A stretch of 57,590 bases of DNA, from the NCBI GenBank assembly GCA_004020545.1, contig SAQE01000039.1, forward strand, positions 1 to 57,590, read 5' to 3'. Shown one piece after another: positions 1-7,783 of the stretch (position 1 is the first letter of the stretch; every line of letters starts with the position of its first letter). The notes below the pieces were generated by a model. The model saw only the letters and a list, made by a program, of their open reading frames with translations. It did not search any database and was not told the DNA's origin. The stretch is from Mesorhizobium sp. (GTDB lineage Bacteria > Pseudomonadota > Alphaproteobacteria > Rhizobiales > Rhizobiaceae). A program made the translations under genes and the position numbers.

Positions 1-53
1 TTCAACACGACCAGCTTGGCACATTCGATGCCGCAAGGGGCCGTCCACCCATC

Positions 54-182
54 ATTCTATGGCGGAGCAAGGAGCGAAGCGACGCGCGCAGACCATAGAA
101 TCCATTCCGTGACGTTGAGGCGGCTGCCACGGTGCAGAATTCTGCTCGTTTGCACCCTTCGGCGAGGTCACGGAATGGATCC
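54..182. repeat. Mosaic intergenic palindrome at left edge
   Basis: Three nested inverted repeats are visible. ATTCTATGG at 54-62 pairs with CCATAGAAT at 93-101. ATCCATTCCGTGAC at 100-113 pairs with its complement at 167-180. A perfect GCAGAATTCTGC palindrome sits at 134-145 in the loop. The arrangement resembles rhizobial mosaic intergenic repeats. No protein gene could be assigned to positions 1-244; open frames on both strands here are repeat-derived. Confidence 0.6.
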
Positions 183-244
183 TTGGGTCTTCGCTCCGCT
201 TCGCGTCGCTACGCCCAAGGATGACGAAGTCGGGTACGCCTCGC

Positions 245-1483
245 TCAGAAAGTAACAGCAAGCCTCTCCAGCCCGTGGAAGTGATAGCTGTCGCGGAAGC
301 GCGGCTCCTCGGCCAGGCGCAACTTTGGCAAGCGCTCGAACAGCGTTTTCAACGATACCTGCAGTTCCAGCCGCGCCAGTGGCGCGCCGATGCAGAAATG
401 GATGCCAGCGCCGAAGGAGACGTTCTTCTGATCCGTGCGGACCGGATCGAATGTGTCGGGTCCGGCAAACGCCGACGGGTCGTGGTTGGCCATGCCGAGC
501 AGCAGCGCCACCATCTCGCCCGGCTTGACCAAGATGCCCGGCGCCGCTTCGATCTCTTCATAGGCGTAGCGCAGGAACATATGCAGCGGCGCGTCGAAGC
601 GTAGGCATTCCTCGACCGTCGCGACGTTTGCTTCGGGTGTCTCGAAGAAGCGGCGCGGGTCGCCGCCTTGTGCCAGGATCGCCCGCACCGCGTTGCCGGT
701 CTGGTGCACCGTCGCTTCGTGTCCGGCATTGAGCAAAAGGATCGCCGAGGAAACCAGTTCGTCTTCCGAAAGCTTCTGGCCGTTTTCCTGGGCCTCGATC
801 AGCAGCGAAAGCAGATCGTCGCCGGGCTTCTTCCTCCGCTCGGCGACGTAGCCGCGCAGGAAGGCAGCGAAATCGCGGCTGGCGCGGTTGGCCGTGTCCT
901 CGATCTCACGCGTGCGGCCGTGCATGTACATGGCGACCATCTGATGCGACCAGTCGAGCAGTTGCGGCCCCATCTCGACCGGAACGCCCAGCATCTCGGC
1001 GATGATTGTGATCGGCAAGGGCGAGGCGTAGGCCGGCAGAAGGTCGACGCCGCCTGGCTCGAAACGGTCGATCAGCTCATTGGCCAAGACCTCGATGCGC
1101 GGCCTCAGCCGCTCGACCTGGCGCGAGACGAAGGCGCGGTTGACCAGCGTCCGCAGTCTCGTATGCACCGGCGGCTCGAGCTCCAGAATCGAATTCGCCT
1201 CGATTGCGTCGAAGGCGGTCAGATGCGAGCGATCGTCGCCCACACCGCGGCTGTCGGGAATGCCGGCCGGGTTCTGGCGGCCGAAGCGGCGGTCGCGCAG
1301 CAGCCGATTGACGTCGTCGAAGCCGCCAAAACACCAGAAGCCGTAGTCCTCCCAGAAGAAGGCATTGGAGATGCCATGCAGGAAGGCATAGGCCTCATAA
1401 GGATTCTGCACGAAGGCCGGCTCGTGCGGGTCGAGCCGCAGGCGGCGGCTGGCGGGATCGAAAGCGAGATAGGCTGGCATCAT
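245..1483 (-). CDS. Cytochrome P450
   Basis: A soluble bacterial P450, a heme-thiolate monooxygenase that would need ferredoxin and a reductase as electron donors. Reading from the ATG at 1483 gives 412 residues, the usual length for the class. The I-helix oxygen-binding motif AGHEAT lies near residue 253, the K-helix ExxR (EECLR) near 291, and the heme loop FGAGIHFCIG ends at the ligand Cys near 364. No ferredoxin or reductase gene lies next to it, so the substrate cannot be inferred. An upstream in-frame ATG at 1555 would add 24 residues of poor P450 likeness; neither start has a convincing ribosome site. Repeats lie directly downstream. Confidence 0.93.
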   Translation of the reverse strand: MMPAYLAFDPASRRLRLDPHEPAFVQNPYEAYAFLHGISNAFFWEDYGFWCFGGFDDVNRLLRDRRFGRQNPAGIPDSRGVGDDRSHLTAFDAIEANSILELEPPVHTRLRTLVNRAFVSRQVERLRPRIEVLANELIDRFEPGGVDLLPAYASPLPITIIAEMLGVPVEMGPQLLDWSHQMVAMYMHGRTREIEDTANRASRDFAAFLRGYVAERRKKPGDDLLSLLIEAQENGQKLSEDELVSSAILLLNAGHEATVHQTGNAVRAILAQGGDPRRFFETPEANVATVEECLRFDAPLHMFLRYAYEEIEAAPGILVKPGEMVALLLGMANHDPSAFAGPDTFDPVRTDQKNVSFGAGIHFCIGAPLARLELQVSLKTLFERLPKLRLAEEPRFRDSYHFHGLERLAVTF

Positions 1484-1604
1484 GTCTGACCAATAGCGCG
1501 CCTTGTCGGCCAGATGCCAGACCGTATACCGTATCTTGGCCTCCGTCGTGCCCATGCGTTGGGCCAGGCACACAAGGCAGTGCGCGGAGCTCCGGCGCCG
1601 CGCT

Positions 1605-2336
1605 TCAGCGTCCCGTCTTCAGGATGCCTGCCACCTTGGCGGCGATCGCAGCGTCGAGCGCCTGCCAGTGCTCGAGAAGTTCGCGCGGGAAGCGGTAGCT
1701 TAGGCTGAGGTCATCGCCGACCTGGATATCGCGTTCGCAGGGCGCCAGCGATTCCTCGGCGCTCGGCCCGCTCAGGCAGCGAGCGACGAAAGGGTCCTTG
1801 CCCGGCCGGTCGGCAACCGCCAGCACTTCATTGAGATAGCCTGATTTCTCGGTGAAGCCGTAGAGTGTCGTGCCGTCCGGGCCGGGCGCGCCCGGCTTGA
1901 CGATCAGGGCGCTGTAGATCGGCGCGAAGCGGCCGCTCATGTCGCGCGACATCATCCGCGGCTCGAACGACAGGAAGACAATCTTCTTGGCGGCGCCGGT
2001 ATGGTTGAAATCGTCGCGCGCGGCGGCGCTGTAGCCGTCCATCTCGGGATAGCGCAGATAGAGGTCGAGGCGCGAGGCGATGCCGTCGCGCCTGGCCTGG
2101 TCGAAGCGGATGAAATTGGCCGGCACGCTGACCACGTTGTTGCCGATCACGACCTGCCGGACGGTCGTGTCGTCGGTATAGCCGGCCATGGCGATCGATC
2201 GCCCAAGCCATTTGCCGCCGACGCTGATTGCCACCGAAAGCAGGGCCAGCGCCGCGAAGGCATAGAAAACCCGCTTCATGAAGGTCGAGTCGACGATCTC
2301 GAAGTCCTGCCTTTCGGCGGTGGCTGCCTCTCTCAT
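1605..2336 (-). CDS. Single-pass membrane-anchored hypothetical protein
   Basis: The product has a short cytoplasmic N-terminus, one hydrophobic segment at about residues 21-40 (FYAFAALALLSVAISVGG), and a roughly 200-residue soluble part that would be periplasmic. No catalytic motif was recognised. The soluble part contains two Cys residues (in ARCLSG and APCERD) that could form a disulfide. ATG at 2336 is used; a GTG at 2357 preceded by GAGGA is an alternative start. The gene is followed by the P450 on the same strand after about 120 bases. Function unknown. Confidence 0.75.
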   Translation of the reverse strand: MREAATAERQDFEIVDSTFMKRVFYAFAALALLSVAISVGGKWLGRSIAMAGYTDDTTVRQVVIGNNVVSVPANFIRFDQARRDGIASRLDLYLRYPEMDGYSAAARDDFNHTGAAKKIVFLSFEPRMMSRDMSGRFAPIYSALIVKPGAPGPDGTTLYGFTEKSGYLNEVLAVADRPGKDPFVARCLSGPSAEESLAPCERDIQVGDDLSLSYRFPRELLEHWQALDAAIAAKVAGILKTGR

Positions 2337-2445
2337 CGCGATTCCCAATCCGCTCACCTGTCCTCAGGTGGCACAGCTTCGCGCGGCATGGCTCTTGCAG
2401 CGCATGGGTACGACTGTGCGGTTTCATGGTAAACGGTTGGTAAAG

Positions 2446-2766
2446 ATGGATCTCATGCTGCTCCCTCTCTACGCTTTTGCGGTCGGCCTGACGGCCTGCG
2501 GCCTTGCCGGCTCGGCCATGGAGATCATCTCCGGCCGCCGGCTGGCCTTCGCCGAGCCCTATGTGTCGCCTGCCCACATCGCACGCTCGCTTGCGGCAAC
2601 CGCCTGCGCCGGCCCTTTCATGCTCACCAATGATGCGCTGGCTGCGCGGCGCGAGGGGCGCATCGGTACGCTGGCGCTGCTTTCGTGTGGCTGCACGGCG
2701 GTCGCCTGGGCATTGGCCCTCGGCATCGTGCTGATCACCATTGCCTCATGGGCGACCGGACTTTAG
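2446..2766 (+). CDS. Small integral membrane protein
   Basis: A 106-residue product with a hydrophobic N-terminal segment (LLPLYAFAVGLTACGLAGSA), a short polar middle (ARREGRIG) and a C-terminal membrane segment (ALALGIVLITIASWATGL). In between lies a third weakly hydrophobic stretch (ARSLAATACAGPFML). The topology resembles small rhizobial inner-membrane proteins of unknown role. The ATG at 2446 is chosen because the in-frame extension upstream overlaps the oppositely directed neighbour and lacks membrane-protein character. No function can be assigned. Confidence 0.7.
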   Translation: MDLMLLPLYAFAVGLTACGLAGSAMEIISGRRLAFAEPYVSPAHIARSLAATACAGPFMLTNDALAARREGRIGTLALLSCGCTAVAWALALGIVLITIASWATGL

Positions 2767-2780
2767 GTCTTTGATTTTAA

Positions 2781-2825
2781 GCATGTCTTTGTCCCGAAAC
2801 CGCTGCACACTTTCGGGAGACATGC
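2781..2825 (-). repeat. GCATGTC-type palindromic repeat, copy A
   Basis: A 45-bp imperfect palindrome bounded by GCATGTC and GACATGC. Its inner stem is CCCGAAA/TTTCGGG. It has the same architecture as the copies at 5028, 8569, 13504, 15907, 16025, 36006 and 51865. It is oriented opposite to the 8569 copy, and a CTTTAGG remnant of the second hairpin module precedes it. Confidence 0.8.
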
Positions 2826-2871
2826 ATTAGGCTCGGCCGAATTCTCGGCCTGAGACGATTCGGAGACGAAA

Positions 2872-3399
2872 ATGCCAATCTATGCGATCGACGGAAAGGC
2901 GCCCCGATTCGACGATGTCGAAACCAACTGGATCGCACCGGACGCCACGCTGATCGGCAATATCAACGTCGGACGCAATGCCGGGTTCTGGTTCGGTGTC
3001 GTCATCCGCGGCGACGGCGAGCCGATCACGATCGGCGCCGATACCAACGTGCAGGAACATACGATCATGCACACCGATCCGGGCTATCCGCTCACCATCG
3101 GGCAGGGTTGCACGGTCGGCCATCGCGCACTGCTGCATGGCTGCACGGTCGGCGACAACAGCCTGATCGGCATGGGCGCCATCGTGCTCAACGGCGCGAG
3201 GATCGGCAACAATTCGCTGGTCGGCGCCGGCGCCCTGGTGACGGAAAATAAGGTCTTCCCGGACAATTCGCTGATCGTCGGCTCGCCCGCCAAGGTGATA
3301 CGGGTGCTGGACGACGCGGCGGTCGAAAGGCTGCGCGTCTCGGCCGCGCACTATGTCGCCAACGGCAAACGCTTCAAGGCAGGATTGAAAGAGGCCTGA
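2872..3399 (+). CDS. Gamma-carbonic anhydrase-like hexapeptide-repeat protein
   Basis: A 175-residue left-handed beta-helix protein of the YrdA/PaaY/gamma-carbonic anhydrase group. Imperfect hexapeptide repeats run through most of the chain (for example IGNINVGRNAGF, IGQGCTVGHRALLHGCTVGDN, VGAGALV). The metal-binding histidines expected in this family are visible in the NVQEHTIMHTD stretch (residues 59-69) and at GHRALLHG (His84, His89). Members form trimers that bind Zn or Fe between subunits. True carbonic anhydrase activity is not proven for many of them, so the call is to family only. The gene appears monocistronic. Confidence 0.9.
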   Translation: MPIYAIDGKAPRFDDVETNWIAPDATLIGNINVGRNAGFWFGVVIRGDGEPITIGADTNVQEHTIMHTDPGYPLTIGQGCTVGHRALLHGCTVGDNSLIGMGAIVLNGARIGNNSLVGAGALVTENKVFPDNSLIVGSPAKVIRVLDDAAVERLRVSAAHYVANGKRFKAGLKEA

Positions 3400-3432
3400 G
3401 AGTGGTTCTGCATCTGGTGCGGCTTGGTCGGC

Positions 3433-3981
3433 TTAGCCGCGCCGCGATATCGCATCGCGCAACTGCGACGCCCCCGCTTCGAAGCCGGCCTGGTCCGCGC
3501 CTTCAAGGGCGGTTTCATAATCATCGATGCGGGTTCTGAGCGACGGGTCCGCGCCTGACGCGAGCAGCAGGCGGATCGCCTCGGGATCGCGCAGCGACAC
3601 CGCATAGTGCAGCGGCGTCCAGTCGTTCACGCCGCGCATGTTCGGGTCGGCGCCATGTTTCAGCAAGATCTGAACGACCTCCAGCTTGTCCGGCCGCTTC
3701 GTCGACAGCGCCGCGATGATCGAAGGAAAGCCGGCAGGATCCTCGTAGTTCGGGTTCGAGCCGGCGTCGAGCAAGATTGCGATGAAGGCGGTCGGGCTCC
3801 AGTAGATCGCGTATTCCAGCGGATGGCCGAGCCCGAGTTCGAATGGCATCCTTTCGTCGAACCAGCGCGCCGCGCCACCGAGCGTCTTGCCGAGGCCCTC
3901 GAAGTCGCCCGCCTTGAAGGCGTCGTCTATGGCCTTGAATAGCCGGTGGCGCTCGCAGCGATCTTCAGGGATTTCCAGCAT
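3433..3981 (-). CDS. Ankyrin-repeat protein
   Basis: A 182-residue soluble protein with at least three ankyrin repeats in its second half: HPLEYAIYWSPTAFIAILLDAGSNPN, then KLEVVQILLKHGADPN, then TPLHYAVSLRDPEAIRLLLASGADP (described in part; each is about 33 residues). The N-terminus is helical with no signal peptide. The start at 3981 lies inside the last codons of the NYN-LOTUS gene, so the two genes overlap by three bases or fewer and are probably translationally coupled. That suggests a protein-interaction partner for the upstream nuclease-fold protein. No enzymatic domain was seen. Confidence 0.85.
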   Translation of the reverse strand: MLEIPEDRCERHRLFKAIDDAFKAGDFEGLGKTLGGAARWFDERMPFELGLGHPLEYAIYWSPTAFIAILLDAGSNPNYEDPAGFPSIIAALSTKRPDKLEVVQILLKHGADPNMRGVNDWTPLHYAVSLRDPEAIRLLLASGADPSLRTRIDDYETALEGADQAGFEAGASQLRDAISRRG

Positions 3982-3988
3982 GACGATG

Positions 3989-4738
3989 TCACTCGGATTT
4001 GCTTTTCCCTTTTTTTGCAGCAGTTTTGACCCGTATTCGCATGGCACCGCCCTTGGGATTTTCAATATCGAATGCAGCGGTCTTCCTCACAAGATCGCTC
4101 AATTTTCCGAAGCCATAGGTGCGAGGGTCGAAATCGGAGAAGAGATTTGAAAGTTGCTGGCCGAAGGTTCCAAGACGCACCCAGCCATCTTCGCTTTCCA
4201 TCTGGCCGATCACTTTCTTTAGTATAGGGGTCGCAGCGCTCGGCGCTTGAAGCGGCTTTCTTGCCGGCGCAGCATCGTGAAATCCCTCCACGCTTCGGAG
4301 AAGGTTTTCAGTATAGACGAAACGGCGGCATGCCTGCCGGAAACTTTCAGGGGTTTTTTGCTCACCAAACCCGAACACGTCGACGCCTTGTTCGCGTATG
4401 CGCGCAGCAAGTCGAGTGAAATCACTATCTGACGATACCAGGCAGAAACCATCGAAGCGATTGCTGTGAAGTAAATCCATCGCGTCGATCACCAGTGTGA
4501 TGTCCGAAGCATTCTTGCCAGTAGTATAGGCGAACTGCTGCTGCGGAATTATCGCGTGCTTCGACAAAACCTCAGCCCATCCCCTCGACCGGGCATTTGA
4601 AAAATCGCCATAGATGCGGCGAACACTGGCCTCGCCGATCTTGGCAATCTCTTCGAACAAGCCATCGACAATCTTGGCGGAAGCGTTGTCGGCGTCGATA
4701 AGGACAGCCAAGCGCGGTGATCGGGGTTCTGTCGGCAT
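3989..4738 (-). CDS. NYN (PIN-like) domain protein with C-terminal LOTUS/OST-HTH domain
   Basis: A 249-residue protein of the LabA/DUF88 type. The N-terminal 150 residues form a NYN domain, a PIN-like RNase fold. Acidic residues expected at the active site are present in LIDADN (residues 13-18), ASDITLVIDAMD (near 77-88) and SSDSDF (near 103-108). Residues of about 170-235 (ILKKVIGQMESEDGWVRLG onward to the segment with GFGKLSDLVRK) match an OST-HTH/LOTUS domain, an RNA-binding winged helix. The pairing predicts an RNase or RNA-binding regulator. The ankyrin gene overlaps its 3' end. The Lys-rich tail could add nucleic acid affinity. Confidence 0.88.
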   Translation of the reverse strand: MPTEPRSPRLAVLIDADNASAKIVDGLFEEIAKIGEASVRRIYGDFSNARSRGWAEVLSKHAIIPQQQFAYTTGKNASDITLVIDAMDLLHSNRFDGFCLVSSDSDFTRLAARIREQGVDVFGFGEQKTPESFRQACRRFVYTENLLRSVEGFHDAAPARKPLQAPSAATPILKKVIGQMESEDGWVRLGTFGQQLSNLFSDFDPRTYGFGKLSDLVRKTAAFDIENPKGGAMRIRVKTAAKKGKSKSE

Positions 4739-4894
4739 GCTGGTACTTCCTATAAGCTGGCGTGCTCCTGGATTTCGAACCCTTGGAACCGTCGCCTAGC
4801 CCTGGTTCTCGTTTCCTCTTGTTGTAGCAGAGGTGGGCCGCAACAGAAATTGGCGCCCGGGCGCCACAACTTCACCGGGATTTCAATGGCCCGT

Positions 4895-4935
4895 GGAAGA
4901 AAAGGCGGAGCCGGCCCGGGGACAGGGCCGGCTCC
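4895..4935 (-). terminator. Candidate terminator of the transglutaminase-like gene
   Basis: GGAGCCGGCCC at 4907-4917 pairs perfectly with GGGCCGGCTCC at 4925-4935 (11-bp stem, 7-base loop). On the minus strand the hairpin is followed by GCCTTTTCTTCC, as expected for intrinsic termination about 150 bases after the gene that ends at 5082. Confidence 0.6.
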
Positions 4936-4986
4936 TAAAACCCGGTCGTTGGGGACGGGGAGGGTGGGGACTCGACCGGGCTTTTC

Positions 4987-5072
4987 TTAAGCACGCCGTA
5001 TGAATGCGGCGTGCTTAATCTCTTTGTGCATGTCGTTGCCCCAAAACCGCTGCGCACTTTTGGGCGACATGC
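4987..5072 (-). repeat. GCATGTC-type repeat, copy B, with second hairpin module
   Basis: The 45-bp palindrome at 5028-5072 has the stem CCCAAAA/TTTTGGG in minus orientation. Next to it, TTAAGCACGCCG at 4987-4998 pairs perfectly with CGGCGTGCTTAA at 5007-5018. This second hairpin is the counterpart of the AAAGCGCGTCGC module found beside other copies, but with a different stem sequence. Confidence 0.75.
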
Positions 5073-5081
5073 ATTGGCGCC

Positions 5082-5687
5082 CTAGCGGACGCTGGCGACG
5101 GCGTCCTCGCGACCGTCGCTGATCGAAACCCAAACGCCAGAATTCTCGGTCGATTGGCGTTTGAGGTAGGTGTAAACCGTGTCGTTCCAGGCGAGTACTT
5201 TCGGCTCGAGATTGTCGAGGATGAACTCGCCGAGACTGGTGCGCACCGTCAGCACCGCGTGGCCGTCGCCGTTCGGCTGGCGCGCGACCGTCATCAGCAG
5301 GTCGCCGGCGGGGACGCCCGCCGCCATGAGCTCGCGGCGCTTCTCCAGCCCATAATCCTCGCAGTCGCCATAGCCATTGCCGGGATAGGCCCAGTATTCC
5401 TCGACCCCGTAGATTTCCATATCGGTGCGCGGCTTGACCCGGGCGTTCACCGAATTGTTGATGCTGACGATCGTGGCCCACAGTTTGCGGGTCAGTTCGA
5501 CCGGAGGTCCTTTCGGCGTCCTTTCGTTGCATTCGACCGGCACGCGCTGGCAGAATTCATAGTGGCCGACCGGCTGGGTGGTGCGGCCGCCCGTATGCAT
5601 GAGCACCGGTCCCGCGCTTGCCGTTCCCCATGCGGAAAGCTGCATCGCCATTGCCAAGAGCAACAGCTTGCCCCTCGTCATTTTCAT
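5082..5687 (-). CDS. Exported bacterial transglutaminase-like cysteine peptidase
   Basis: A 201-residue protein of the BTLCP family (DUF920 type). A signal peptide (KLLLLAMAMQLSAWGTASA) points to export to the periplasm. The papain-like triad is visible: Cys109 in GDCEDYGLEKR, His143 in GDGHAVLT and Asp158 in FILDNLEP. Family members in proteobacteria include LapG-type proteases, but this one lacks neighbouring LapD or adhesin genes, so the substrate is unknown. ATG at 5687 follows GGGGAGA on the minus strand, which decides the start. Confidence 0.88.
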   Translation of the reverse strand: MKMTRGKLLLLAMAMQLSAWGTASAGPVLMHTGGRTTQPVGHYEFCQRVPVECNERTPKGPPVELTRKLWATIVSINNSVNARVKPRTDMEIYGVEEYWAYPGNGYGDCEDYGLEKRRELMAAGVPAGDLLMTVARQPNGDGHAVLTVRTSLGEFILDNLEPKVLAWNDTVYTYLKRQSTENSGVWVSISDGREDAVASVR

Positions 5688-5891
5688 TATGGCAGTCTCC
5701 CCGTTTGAGAGAGACTGTGCCACGTTGGGATTTATTTGACGCAAAAACGCGAAGTAGATATTGAGTAAAACGCCCGTAGAATAAATATAAAATTTGAACT
5801 ATCTCGGTTTGAGATCGTTGGGATTTGGTTGGCGCGTCGGCGTTCGGCGACGGCTCGGCAGGCGGTCGCGGACGATGTCCCTTGAGGCAAC

Positions 5892-5918
5892 AAAAAAACC
5901 GGCCGCGTGCGGCCGGTT
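5892..5918 (-). terminator. Intrinsic terminator of the PilZ gene
   Basis: AACCGGCCG pairs with CGGCCGGTT around a CGTG loop. On the minus strand the hairpin is followed by a run of Ts (TTTTTTTG). It lies about 25 bases after the stop codon of the PilZ gene. Confidence 0.85.
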
Positions 5919-5942
5919 CGGTTGCACCCTGATGCGTTCGCG

Positions 5943-6560
5943 TCAGGATCGCGGCGCGTTGAATTCCGAATCCAGCGTTTCCGGCCGTTGAATGACGGCG
6001 AATTCGATGGCGACGCCGTCCTCGAAGTGACGCACCACCTGGCCGCGCATCGTGCCCAGCATGACCTGCACGCCGATCGCCGGTTTGACGTCGATTTCGA
6101 TCGCCGCGCCCGAAAGCGACAGGTCGATGATGCGGCACTGATACTGGCGCCCATCGGTGAGCTGCAGCACGCTCATCGGATTGCGCGGCGCGACGCGCTC
6201 ATGGCGGCGGTCTTCCGGCAGGTCCAGCTCGTGCTTGTTGGCAAGCCAGGTGAGTTGCGCGGCAAGCTTGTCCTTCTTGCGGTCGGAAGCAATGACGGTC
6301 ATGGCGAAACCGTCCTGCGAAGTCCGTGTCACGATGCCTTCGATGCGACCGATATGGTCGATATAGGCAATGACCTTTTCGCCCGGCATGCCGACGCGGT
6401 CGGTGCGCAAGGCGACGTTGCCGGGCGACATGTCGATCACCTGGCACGGATGCTCGGTGCGGTCCTCCAGCATGAATCGCCCGTAAATCTTCACCCGGAC
6501 GCGCTGGAAATTGCGCCGCTCTGCTCGGGACGGCGCGTATTCTACCGCCGTTGACCTCAT
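5943..6560 (-). CDS. PilZ-domain protein with two PilZ modules
   Basis: A 205-residue protein with two tandem PilZ-like modules. The first begins with ERRNFQRVRVK (residues 14-24) and continues to VIDMSPGNVALR. The second begins with DRRHERVAPR and continues to IIDLSLSGAAIEI. These are the paired RxxxR and D/NxSxxG signatures that bind cyclic di-GMP in active members. The first SPGN and second SLSG are near the consensus, so binding by the second is more likely. No other domain is present, so it would act as an adaptor or receptor. ATG at 6560 is preferred; the upstream extension is low in coding character. Confidence 0.85.
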   Translation of the reverse strand: MRSTAVEYAPSRAERRNFQRVRVKIYGRFMLEDRTEHPCQVIDMSPGNVALRTDRVGMPGEKVIAYIDHIGRIEGIVTRTSQDGFAMTVIASDRKKDKLAAQLTWLANKHELDLPEDRRHERVAPRNPMSVLQLTDGRQYQCRIIDLSLSGAAIEIDVKPAIGVQVMLGTMRGQVVRHFEDGVAIEFAVIQRPETLDSEFNAPRS

Positions 6561-6735
6561 GGCTGCCTGCACCCCGTTGGCACTCCACGCGACGATGCGC
6601 GGAATTTCGCCGGAAAAAGCTACAGCAAAGCAGGTTAACAAAGGGGAAAAAGTCGGCCGCGAATGGCTTGAGATCGGAGCTTGTCTCAGGGACAAAAGTC
6701 AGAATCGACCGGGCCAGGATGCCCGGCGACTTGCC

Positions 6736-7380
6736 TCATTCGCTGCGTCCGCCGTCGAAGACGACGAGGTGGCGAATCCGGCGCACGCGGCCGAGCGCGG
6801 GAATGGTCTCCGGCGCGTCGAACTCCGTCGGCACCAGCGAAGGAACATCGATCGCCGGCCGATTCTTCAGGAACATCGGTTCCTTGTCGGGATCGATAAC
6901 CCGGATCGCGTCGATCAGGGCATCGGCAAGCGGGTCGGCGCCCAGCCAGAACGGCCTTTCCACGGCGCTGATGATGCCGAGGCAGCGTGGGTTCTCGATG
7001 CCGCCGTCAAGCGGCAGCGCAAGCAGTTCGAACTTGTTCGAGCGACCATTGTGGCTGAAGCCCTCGTAGTTAATCAGCAGCACCGATTTCTGGTCGAAAA
7101 CGCCGTGGATGAGCCGCGACACCAGTCGCTGGTCCTTCTCGCGCCAGAGCGAGGGAAACGAGAAGCCCTTGAGCTCGCGGCCGTAGCAGGCGCAGAGCCT
7201 GGTGCCGGCAAGCCGGAACACGGCTTCGCCGCGCGTGTCCCGCTCCAGGATGAACGTGTCGGCCAGGAGCGATTTGATGTCCGCCGGCTCGACCTCCGAG
7301 CGTTTCGGGGCAGGGCGGCCATCACGCAGCCGGTTCCAATATTGGAACAGCGCGATTGATCCATTCTGATTCATTTTCAT
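6736..7380 (-). CDS. PAS_5 family protein
   Basis: A 214-residue soluble protein of the PAS_5 (DUF1457) family common in Rhizobiales and Caulobacterales. The family core is visible from FQYWNRLRDGRPAPKRSEV near the start to the mid-chain FRLAGTRLCACYGRELKG. Stand-alone PAS_5 proteins carry no output domain, and their ligand is unknown. It lies directly upstream of the PilZ gene on the same strand, but 175 bases separate them, so co-transcription is uncertain. Confidence 0.85.
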   Translation of the reverse strand: MKMNQNGSIALFQYWNRLRDGRPAPKRSEVEPADIKSLLADTFILERDTRGEAVFRLAGTRLCACYGRELKGFSFPSLWREKDQRLVSRLIHGVFDQKSVLLINYEGFSHNGRSNKFELLALPLDGGIENPRCLGIISAVERPFWLGADPLADALIDAIRVIDPDKEPMFLKNRPAIDVPSLVPTEFDAPETIPALGRVRRIRHLVVFDGGRSE

Positions 7381-7783
7381 TCCGCTCCGCGCAGTCTGTC
7401 TTTTTGCTGTCCCATCGGCGAACAGACAGGGCGCCCTCCGATGACCTTCATGCGGTGCGGAGCAGGATGCGTGCCAGCATCGTTAACGTTTGTTCACGGG
7501 TCGGGGGCGTTAAGGTTAACAATTAGTTTACGTTGCGCGCCGGCGGGTGCTGTGGCACACCAAAAACCACTCCAAAACGATCGTTTCGCAGCGATCGGCA
7601 GCACTTCAAGAGTTTTCGGGGAGCAGGGGACTCGACCAGCCGTTCAGGGGAAACCCTGGACGGCCTTTCTTTGATTCGCCCTCTTTCCGATTCGGGGCTG
7701 TGGCGATTCGCGGTTTGTGATTCGATCAGGCGTGAACTACATGCTCGCCCGAAAATCGAGTCTCCAGCCAACTGCAGGGCCGC
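7381..7783. other. Intergenic region with a possible small RNA gene
   Basis: A 403-base gap between divergent genes. It holds a cluster of GTTAAC-like motifs (7479-7525), an inverted repeat around CGATCGTTTCGCAGCGATCG (7577-7596) and a plus-strand terminator at 7640-7672. No convincing protein gene was seen. Confidence 0.5.
7540..7672 (+). ncRNA. Candidate small RNA ending in an intrinsic terminator
   Basis: An intrinsic terminator at 7640-7672 (CGTTCAGGG, loop GAAA, CCCTGGACG, then CCTTTCTTT) ends no visible protein gene on the plus strand, because the gene to the left is divergent. Upstream hairpins (CGATCG...CGATCG near 7577-7596) would fit a structured transcript of 100-150 bases. The 5' end given is a guess. 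An alternative is a long leader of the rhomboid gene with an internal attenuator. Confidence 0.35.

Larger units (their letters stand above)
4739..5081. other. Intergenic region with hairpins and repeat, no gene
   Basis: No coding region was found. The stretch contains a minus-strand terminator hairpin at 4907-4935, a hairpin with a G-quadruplex motif in its loop at 4941-4980, a 12-bp inverted repeat at 4987-5018 and a GCATGTC-type palindrome at 5028-5072. Confidence 0.6.

Noticed and set aside
7479-7525. CtrA-type binding sites (TTAA-N7-TTAA)
   Set aside because: TTAA half-sites occur but none have the seven-base spacing.
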